NCBI GenBank assembly: GCA_036873135.1
Contig: JAPTYO010000005.1
Coordinates: 8,782,166 to 8,846,165 of the forward strand
Length of the DNA stretch: 64,000 bases
Reading direction: 5' to 3'
From: Clarkia xantiana subsp. parviflora
Lineage: Eukaryota; Streptophyta; Magnoliopsida; Myrtales; Onagraceae
Shown piece by piece: positions 56,452 to 64,000 of the stretch (position 1 is the stretch's first letter; the number at the start of each line of letters is the position of its first letter). The notes under the pieces were generated by a model, which saw nothing but the letters and a program-made list of their open reading frames with translations, had not been told where the DNA came from and ran no database searches. Both the position numbers and the translations under genes were made by a program.

Positions 56452-57311
56452 ATGGCTGCGATCGGCAATGTTATCTCCCAAATGAATAAGGGGGTGAGAT
56501 TGAATAGCAAAAATTATAAGATCTGGAATAAGCGCGCAAGGATGGAAATCACTGAAATGAGAGGTTTGGAGCATTTGACTTCGAAGAAAGTCAGGCCAAA
56601 GGGAGACCTCACGGACGAACTGAAGAAATTCCATGATGAATGGGATGCAAATGACCAGGAAATTTGTTCCACCTTGTTGTCACTGCTTGAGGATGACACC
56701 TATATGGATATGATCACTATGAGTCTGCCATGGATCTGTGGGACGATCTTAAGGCAGGGTTTGGTGTTTACACAACATCCCAGAAGCGGTCGTTAAACAT
56801 CGTTTTAGACTCATACAAGATGAATCCAAAGCACACAATGAAGGAGCATATTAGACATATGTCTAACATGCTTGCTGAACTCAAGGAGGCAGGAGAAATC
56901 CTGACCGACGAACAGAAGGTCCAATGCGTGATCCGATCCTTGCCTGACTCTTGGAATAGCATGAAAATTAACCTTACCCATGCCAACCAACTCGATGACC
57001 TCGAGAAAGTGCGAGATCATCTCGAGCTGGAAGAGGATCGTCTCAAGTCTGAAAAGCCGAGAGCGGAAATGCATCTTGGATCCTCGCATCCAGCTGAGCA
57101 AAAGGGTAAGCGCAAGAGAAAAGGCAAAGGACTTCAGTTTAAGGCTAATAAACATTTAGCTCCAAAACCTCAGAAGAAGTTCAAACAAAAGAAATTCGGA
57201 GGCAAGAAAAGGCAGGCAAAACAGACACGTAGAGAGGAAACTCGGTGTGGCGTAAAAGGACACCTTGTTATTGCATGTACCAATCCTCCCAAGGTACGTG
57301 CTGAAGAATAA
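56452..57311 (+). pseudogene. Copia gag (UBN2 type) of copy C
   Basis: It starts MAAIGNVISQMNKGVRLNSK at 56452. The frame shifts by one near 56720 and continues MDLWDDLKAGFGVYTTSQKR, MNPKHTMKEHIRHMSNMLAE, CVIRSLPDSWNSMKINLTHA, then a lysine-rich segment. The zinc knuckle reads RCGVKGHLVIACTNPP, where the first cysteine of CX2CX4HX4C is missing, and a stop follows at 57309. Protease does not follow, so the body between gag and the linker is deleted or decayed. Confidence 0.85.
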
Positions 57312-58523
57312 TGATAACCTCATAAGTTCTTCTAGAACTCCTCTTACTCGAGAGTAATTCAATTTGTCTTTATGGATTACAGAAACGAGAAGGAGAACAA
57401 GCACAAACCTGAGGAACTTGCCCTGAAGATATAAAGATTGAATGAAAGACTTTATCTTTATTTGCTCTGCTAAATGAACCTCTTCTTCTTGATTTTCAGT
57501 ATAAGATACAAGATGATAATAATGTTCCTTGAAACATAGGAAACATTTGTTTTTGAGCACGTAACAAATGCTCGGTCATAGTATTGATTACCATTCCTCA
57601 AGCTATTCGATCCTTTTAATTAGCTGTTTGATGCATTGCTTATATATTGCTTATATCTTTCTTTATAAATTACTCCATTGAATGAAATAAACTGTAATGA
57701 TGATCATGTTTGAAACCGAATGGATTAAATTAAAATTAAATTCAGAAATGAAACAATTTAACCAAGGGTTAAAACTAGAGTAAATTGCGCCTGGCGTAAA
57801 TGGACCTCGAAAGACGGAACACATCGTTTCAAAATACGAATTTAATGGCGAAGTGTTTGAATAATGAAGTTCTGAATTTTTCGTTTGCATTCGTTCGGAA
57901 ATAACTTATTGATAGCATTTACAACGGTACGAAGTAGGCTTGGAAAGCCACCACGGCCATGTAAAAAGTATCAACTGACGCATAAGGTGAATATCTAAGA
58001 TGCTCAGTTCAAAGATGGGATAAACCTCTGAGATAAGTTTCCAAACGAAGAAGGATGAAGTCGGTTGAACGATTTTCCTTCCAAACGCCTTGAACGATAA
58101 CTCAGGCTAGGCATTCAAATTAAATGACACACTTCAAGTAGCACAATTTATATACATACTGTTGGAGTCACTCTATCAGACGTTCCCTGTGGGATGATGA
58201 AAGATGATTCACATACATTTAAAACTGTGTTCCATTGGAATCGGTAAGATACGTCACTGTAATAGCTGAAAAATGATAATAAGTTAAATCATATCACCAT
58301 GCGACATTAATTTGCGCATTAAACACGTATTTAGGACAAGAGTACGTTAATTACTCTTAGAAAATAGTTGTTTACAGCTTGGCAAAATGGTGTCGTGGTC
58401 GAACATGAGACATTATATACTTGAGGACGAATTTTCCGATGCATGAGCAGTTTCAAAATAACATAGTCTTGATAAAAAAAACGGAGGAAGATATCACTGA
58501 AAATCAGGTCCCACTTAATTCGA

Positions 58524-60608
58524 GTGGGAGAGAGATTTGAACCAGCAACTCAAGTGAATAACATGGTAAATGAGAATGGGAACATTTTCATAATAAATGC
58601 AGTGGGAGGAATAAACCCTACCACACGTAATACTGTTGCTGTTGAGACGAATCAAGTTGAACCTGATGGTCAAATTGTTGAACCAGGAATGACGCAACTA
58701 CCTAAACTACCCATTGTTCCCAGTGGGAGTGAACCGACCAAACTTGGTTCCAGATCCTAGTGATCAAGGAATTCATCTCGGAAATGAAACCCCGAGACCA
58801 AGAGGTTGTTCAAGAAAAGTTGTAGGTCAAGGTTCTAGCACTGCTCTTGTTCCCGATAGAAATGATGCTCCGATAAGAAGTATTGTTCTGAGTGGGAGAA
58901 TAGTTCCCAATGGAAGTGATGCTCCGAGAAGAGTCATTATTCCGAGTGGGAGAAACGTTCAGACTCAAGATGGGATAAACAAGCCTAGACGAAAGTGAAA
59001 GGCATCGAACTTCTCCAAGAAGTATCCCATCGAGTAGGGTGAAAACCTAACTCTAATAACTGTTGACAAGCATTGGAAAGACCTCAAGTGGAGAGATTGA
59101 GGAAAATAATAAAAGAGAGAGATCACCTTAAATGGAATTCATTATAGTCTATAGTTGATTTACCTTCTAACCACAGGGGAACAAGGATACAGTGAGTCCT
59201 GAAAGAAGGCTCACCACTGATAGAAAAGGTCGGGAGGTGCGAAACCCGACTTGATGCGAAAGGATATACCCATTTCACGGAGTTGACTTTGACAAAACAA
59301 ACTCACTGACCGTGCGTAAAACCACGGTTAGGGTCAGTCATGGTCCTAGTCGCAAGTCTCAATCTCGAGCTGCACCAAATGGATGTTAAGACCGCATTCC
59401 TCAATGGAAACCTGGAGGAAGAGATCTACATGGAGCAACCGGAGGGTTTCATTACTCGTGGTAACGAACGTAAATTTTGTAAACTCCAAAGGTCCATCTA
59501 CGGTCTTAAACAGTCGTCTCGACAATGGTACCGTAAATTCCACGAGGAAATCGTAGAAACGGATTCGTGAATCTTCACGAGGATCCGTGCGTGTATTATA
59601 AGACCTCCGGGTCTAAGTATGTCATCTTAACCTTATACGTGGACGACATACTCATTGCCGCAAACGATGTGAGTTTTATGAACAAGTCAAAGTCATGGTT
59701 GGCATATGTATTTGAGATGAAAGACATAGGAGAGGCCACGTACATCTTGGGCATTAAAACTGCTAGAGATCGGGCTACCCGGAAATTTTGTCTGTCTCAA
59801 GAAGCCTATATCAACAAGATGTTGAAAAGGTTCCGATTACAGGATGCAAAACTCGTGGATACGCCGGTGGTGTTTGGGTGCGCACTGTCAAAACGTGACG
59901 GCCCCAAGAACCTGGCCGAGCGTGAACAGATGAAGGGTGCAGAGTATTTAAGCATGGTTGGTAGTTTTATACGCCATGCAATGCACCCGTCCGGATATCT
60001 GTTACGCCGTGGGCCTAGTAGCACGTTTCCAATCAGATCCCGGCTATCAACATTTAAAGGCTGTAAAACGAATAATTCGTTATCTGAAAGATACTGCCGA
60101 CTATGCGCTGTGCTATGAGGGCGTGAAGTTAGATTTGACTGGTTACAGTGACGCCGGCCATGGTGGCGATCCGGATGATCGTAAGTCCACCTTGGGAGGA
60201 GTGTTTCTCCTTGCTAATGCTGCCATTTCATGGTCGTGCAAGAAGCAATCATGTGTCGCGCTGTCAACGATGGAATCGGAATTTGTAGCTCTCTCTAAGA
60301 ACGCACAGGAAGCGGTCTGGCTGAAAAGGCTTCTTACTGCGCTGCTAGATTGTGATGTCCAAAATAAACCTATGAAGGTGTTCTCTGACAGTCAAGCAGC
60401 CATTGCGGCAGTGAAGAATCCAAAGTACCATAGTAGGACCAAACACATTGATGTGAAATACTTTTATGCTAAATCTATGCTAGAAGACAATATAATCACT
60501 ATGGAATACTTGTCCACTGATAATATGATTGCGGACCCATTAACTAAATCACTACGCAGGGAGATATTCGAAAAGCATGTAAAACTGCTTGGATTGCGTA
60601 GGGTTTAG
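58524..60608 (+). pseudogene. Copia linker, RT and RNase H (copy C)
   Basis: 58524-58998 is the linker (VPSGSEPTKLGS, IVLSGRIVPNGSDAPRRVII). RT appears at 59340-59570 (LNLELHQMDVKTAFLNGNLE, QRSIYGLKQSSRQWYRKFHE) and 59567-59990 (LYVDDILIAANDVSFM, YILGIKTARD). RNase H runs 59958-60608 without a stop (GYSDAGHGGDPDDRKSTLG, LSTMESEFVALSKNAQEAVW, ADPLTKSLRREIFEKHVKLL), about 200 residues. RT N-terminal motifs between 59040 and 59330 are scrambled by several indels. Inactive. Confidence 0.88.
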
Positions 60609-61743
60609 ATATGACATGTATCTGTGATAAAAAAAATTTATAATTGGAAGTCACATTTTTGAAACGAAACAATTGTAATTGTGTTTATGATCAATCTACG
60701 TAATAATGTTTTGAGTACATCAAATTTTCGGTCTATAAACTAAGTCGTAGGAGGACGCAATCCTCTACCAAAACTATGTCGAATGTGGCCTTACCTCGTC
60801 ACACAGGTACGGTCTTCTTGCGGTGGAGGTAGGCCTCTACTAAGAAAGGCTGGCTAAGAACCAGGGGGATAAGCCTGATTATGCAAAATGATCATCTAGT
60901 GTCGAAGTAACTCAACATGATATTCATTTTGCAGATCGCCGTGATGAACTTCGTTCGTCATTAATCCACATACTGAGCCAGATAAGATTCTGCGATAGCA
61001 TGATTTGACATATCCCATTCCTTTGAACTTAAACGTTCAGGTATGCTATCGACGCGTGCTTCATACTACGGTGCCACATTCGACCACGGGGTCACAGCTC
61101 GGTTGTGCTAGGAAAGAATCCTCGTGATTCTAGCGGGCGCAAACTTCTTCACCTCGAGCGTGTGATCGATCCCGGGAGCCTTATGAAGAGGTACCCGAAG
61201 TATCCTCACAGACTCAGAACTCATACCTAAGGTCAGGCTCAATGCTCGCTTCCGGCGTACGAGCGTAGTGCTGAACAAAAAGGCCCAGTGACCACGTCTT
61301 TGGAAACCGATTGGATTTGACTAAGGGTAGGAGTGATGGGGATGGTCGAGTTCACCTGTAATTCACCGACTCTTGTATTCACTAAGGTGGCCACCAACCG
61401 GATATTAGTTGAAGGTTGTGAGTACTTGTACGGATGCCTTGGAGAAGTGTTCCTAAGTGGAAACTAGGCAAATGGAGAATTATCAGTTGACCTAGGATAC
61501 AACGCGACACTATATAAATATTTTTTATAACAGGTTGATTGGAGAAAAGGGAATCAACGTTCCGCGGGCGCTACAACATTCCTAACAGATGATTAGCACG
61601 ATGCCCGTCGTGTCCGCCGGTCGCACGGCAAACCTCGTATGAACTATTCGGAAGCAAATGACGAGATCGAAGGAGTGAAATGTTGATGCAGATTTGGACG
61701 ACAATACATTAACAGGCACCCTCCCATTTCGGCGAGTGGGAGC
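60609..61743 (+). other. Long 3' non-coding tract of copia copy C
   Basis: No ORF of interest. It shares blocks with 23094-24192 and 51121-52440: atgtcgaatgtgg, cacattcgaccacgggg, cgactcttgtattcacta, gtggccaccaac and gaatcaacgttccgcgg. It ends with the polypurine site ggcgagtgggagc. Confidence 0.7.
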
Positions 61744-62340
61744 TGTAAGCATATGGTGATGGGCGTCGTAAATGGTAGCCCATTATATGTATATGTTACC
61801 TAAGTAGATTGGGTATATGTCACATTAGGACATTGAGCTAGACTCAAATCTCAATTGACATGAGAGGCCCAAAATTGGGCCTCCCTATACAACATGGCCG
61901 GCTGAATTTGAGGAGATGGTAAAGCGGACTTTTGTCCACTTTACTCCTCCTATATATATGGGGAGTTAGGGGTTTTATTGGGGTTAATCACAATTCCCTT
62001 TAAGTGGTGTTTTGAGAGAAATCCCTTCCCCCAGAAACACCTACATCGGCCGCACCTAGCATTCACCAAGGGTGTGCCAATTTTTTTTCTAGCAAACACT
62101 TCAGAGATCTGTCCCTTGCCAAAAATCGATCAGAGACTTTTTGTGGAGAATATACCACGTAGGGCTTCCTTCACAAGAACCCCTACGGGTGCCGACCGAA
62201 AGATCGTGAACTCCCTCCTGCAAGGATTTTGGGTCTACAGATAACTTTAGAGGTATGTGCGAATCTTCCGCTGCGTAATTTTGATTATTAGCATGTTCCA
62301 TGACTTAGTTTCCGTAGTGATTACTCCCCGTAATCTAACA
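61744..62340 (+). repeat. 3' LTR of copia copy C
   Basis: 597 bp, starting tgtaagcatatgg and ending gtaatctaaca. It is homologous over its length to 50530-51120, with a TATA-like word ctatatatat near 61951-61960. The flank after the LTR is gcatg. No matching left flank can be tested without the 5' LTR. Confidence 0.88.
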
Positions 62341-63180
62341 GCATGGACGCCTTGAATACACCTCAAAGGAACGTTTCCTCGACTCCGACAGCATGGAAGG
62401 ACCATTATCGACAATAGGCTCCTTACCTGGGCGATGCATGGCCACCAGAGTTAGTTCAGGGACAATTGGACTTGTGGCCGTCAAGGGAGGCAAAGGAGAT
62501 ATGTTGGATGGCCCCGCCTCGTCTTCATTTTATGCATGTGGTTGGGCTTCAATAGTTGTCTCATGTAAATGTTCCATTAGCACCAACCGGGTAGCCAGAT
62601 CATGGTCATCCGGGGAAGATCGATTGGGTTGGCCCAATCCATAAAAAACACTAATTGGGCATAAAGACAGCGATAGCCCCATACCCAGTGAACCAAAGCC
62701 AAACTGGGAGGCCAGAGGCCTATTCTGATGCTGACCCAGCCCAGTCTGATGTTGTCCCAGTTCACCCAAACCCGTTAACTCCGTAAAGACTCAATGACGT
62801 GGGGCGTCTGGGATACACAAAACCCTAAAAGGCTCAAAGAATGGGGGTATGACGTGTCCAATCCGGCGACGAGTTCTCTGCGATGTGAAATGGTTTTATG
62901 GAGCTGCACAGTTGAAGTTCCAATGCTGCTGAGAGGGCACAAACATAGCAAGACGGAAAGGTGTGTGTGCCTGAGGGAAACTGAAGTGAGACTGAGTTGT
63001 TAGTGGTGGCGGTGGGGCTGGGAATTCAGTCGGTGGGTTCACCGGAAACGATGGTGGTGGTACCCAGACGTAGCCTGGCGTAAGTGTTGAGGCAAATAAT
63101 AGAGGAGCTGGAGTTGCACCAGAAGGAAGAGACGATATCGGCTTAGCAATAATTGGCTCCTCATCTAAAATAGGTAGATG
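62341..63180 (-). mobile_element. LINE 5' region fragment, minus orientation
   Basis: On the minus strand this region has the LINE leader style seen at 25.3-26.1 kb: many gcccaa/gggcc words, proline-rich short frames, then GC-rich leader (ctccagctcctc, ccaccgccaccac). It abuts the copia C LTR, so copia C probably inserted into it. Evidence is compositional with only short shared words. Confidence 0.35.
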
Positions 63181-63189
63181 TCCTTGAAA

Positions 63190-64000
63190 TTGACGAGCAG
63201 GTTGTCGAACCCTAAAAATCTGACCTAAGGCGAATTATGTTTTGAAAACGTGGATTCTGAAAAGAGTCGCCACTAGTTAATTATTAGGCTAACTAGAATC
63301 CTAAATTACCTAAATGAATAACGTATTAAAAACCCAGGTATTAAATCGGTCTACGATCAGAAATTCGAGTTCGGGGGTTCTATTACGAATTAAAAATATA
63401 GATCTTTAATTACGTCCTTTCGGTACTCAATTCACTTAATTTGCCAATTTTAAAATTTAAATATGCGTTACGACTAATTAATCTAATGTTATCAAAAAAA
63501 CTAAACTAAATTTTATGCGAAACTATTATTAACGACAAATCTAAGCATGAAAAGAAAAAAAAAACTATTAAACGTCTAAAAAAATCTTAATTAAGTTAAA
63601 ATCTAAACGGAATTAAGCATGCTCAAAATCATGATACAATTTAAAAATTACATGTCATATACACATATTTACAAAAACTATCTAATTAAATTTACATTTT
63701 AATTATCTAATTTAATTAACACAACATGATAATAATAATAAATAATAGAAAATAACAAAAAACTAATTATTAAATAATAATAAATTAAAAAAAAAATACA
63801 GCAGGACCTTACCTTCTTCTTCCCAGATCGTCATCAGCCAGGGACTTGCAGGTAGCAGCAACAGCAGGTGGCTCGGCACCGGACGGCGAGGGTTTCCGGC
63901 GGACGGCGAGCGGCCAGACCACATCGCCGGGACCAGGCGGAGGTGGTGGTGCAGGGAGCGGGCGGCGGCAGCAGGCGGAGAACCAGGGCAGCAGCAGAGG
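63190..64000 (-). mobile_element. Tat-type gypsy LTR and leader, minus orientation
   Basis: On the minus strand, leader sequence 63190-63273 starts with tggcgactcttttcag (tRNA-Arg-type primer site), preceded by an LTR end (ttaactag). The LTR body continues to the right: gtaccgaaaggacgtaatta, tagaacccccgaactcga, an AT-rich part to 63800 and then GC-rich sequence to the window edge. 63215-63325 matches 9951-10060 in inverted orientation. The start of the LTR is outside the window. Confidence 0.6.

Larger units (their letters stand above)
56452..62340 (+). mobile_element. Copia element, family copy C
   Basis: Order: gag, decayed middle (57312-58500, matching the equally decayed part of copy B), linker, RT, RNase H, 1.1-kb 3' non-coding tract, polypurine tract (61731-61743) and LTR. 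No 5' LTR was found left of gag. It runs head to head with copy B, forming an inverted repeat of about 4.5-kb arms. Confidence 0.85.

Overview
This is a eudicot nuclear genome window. The evidence is plant-type genes with GT-AG introns, plant lineages of LTR retrotransposons, plant L1-type LINEs, hAT and Mutator MITEs, and AT-rich spacers with long TA microsatellites. The species cannot be named from the sequence. Perhaps 70% is transposon-derived. I find one clearly intact host gene, one probable host gene and one host pseudogene.

Layout. 1-7363: 3' part of a plus-strand Ty3/gypsy element of Tat type, with a decayed antisense ORF, tandem repeats, repeated polypurine-like motifs and a complete 3' LTR (6692-7363). 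8850-13884: two short GC-rich LINE-like elements (the second has a 16-bp target duplication) and a Tat LTR/primer-site scrap. 14909-16330: a decayed MITE holding a nested hAT MITE. 16458-17347: an intact two-exon gene for a PRE/ILI-type atypical HLH protein. 18065-20805: an internally deleted minus-strand gypsy element. 20865-24778: copia copy A. 25223-32277: a nearly full-length but decayed LINE. 33354-41061: copia element D, whose middle is replaced by two minus-strand gypsy fragments and whose 3' LTR carries a hAT MITE. 42426-42907: probable small minus-strand gene of unknown function. 43824-44431: Mutator-type foldback element. 44671 onward: tRNA-derived SINE-like sequence. 46177-48405: intron-containing pseudogene of ribosomal protein S9, with a Mutator MITE in one intron. 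50150-62340: copia copies B (minus) and C (plus), the same family as A, head to head. 62341-64000: LINE 5' sequence and a minus-strand Tat LTR.

The genes do not form a pathway. The PRE-like gene would act in growth regulation (gibberellin, brassinosteroid and light outputs, by family). The rest records nested insertions whose order can be partly read: hAT into the copia D LTR, a Mutator MITE into the RPS9 pseudogene intron, and copia B into a LINE. I saw no convincing new biological system. The most useful leads are the antisense-ORF gypsy element with repeated primer-like motifs, the short LINE-like family with an exact 16-bp duplication, the copia A/B/C family with a long conserved 3' non-coding tract, and the TA-array structure of the PRE gene.
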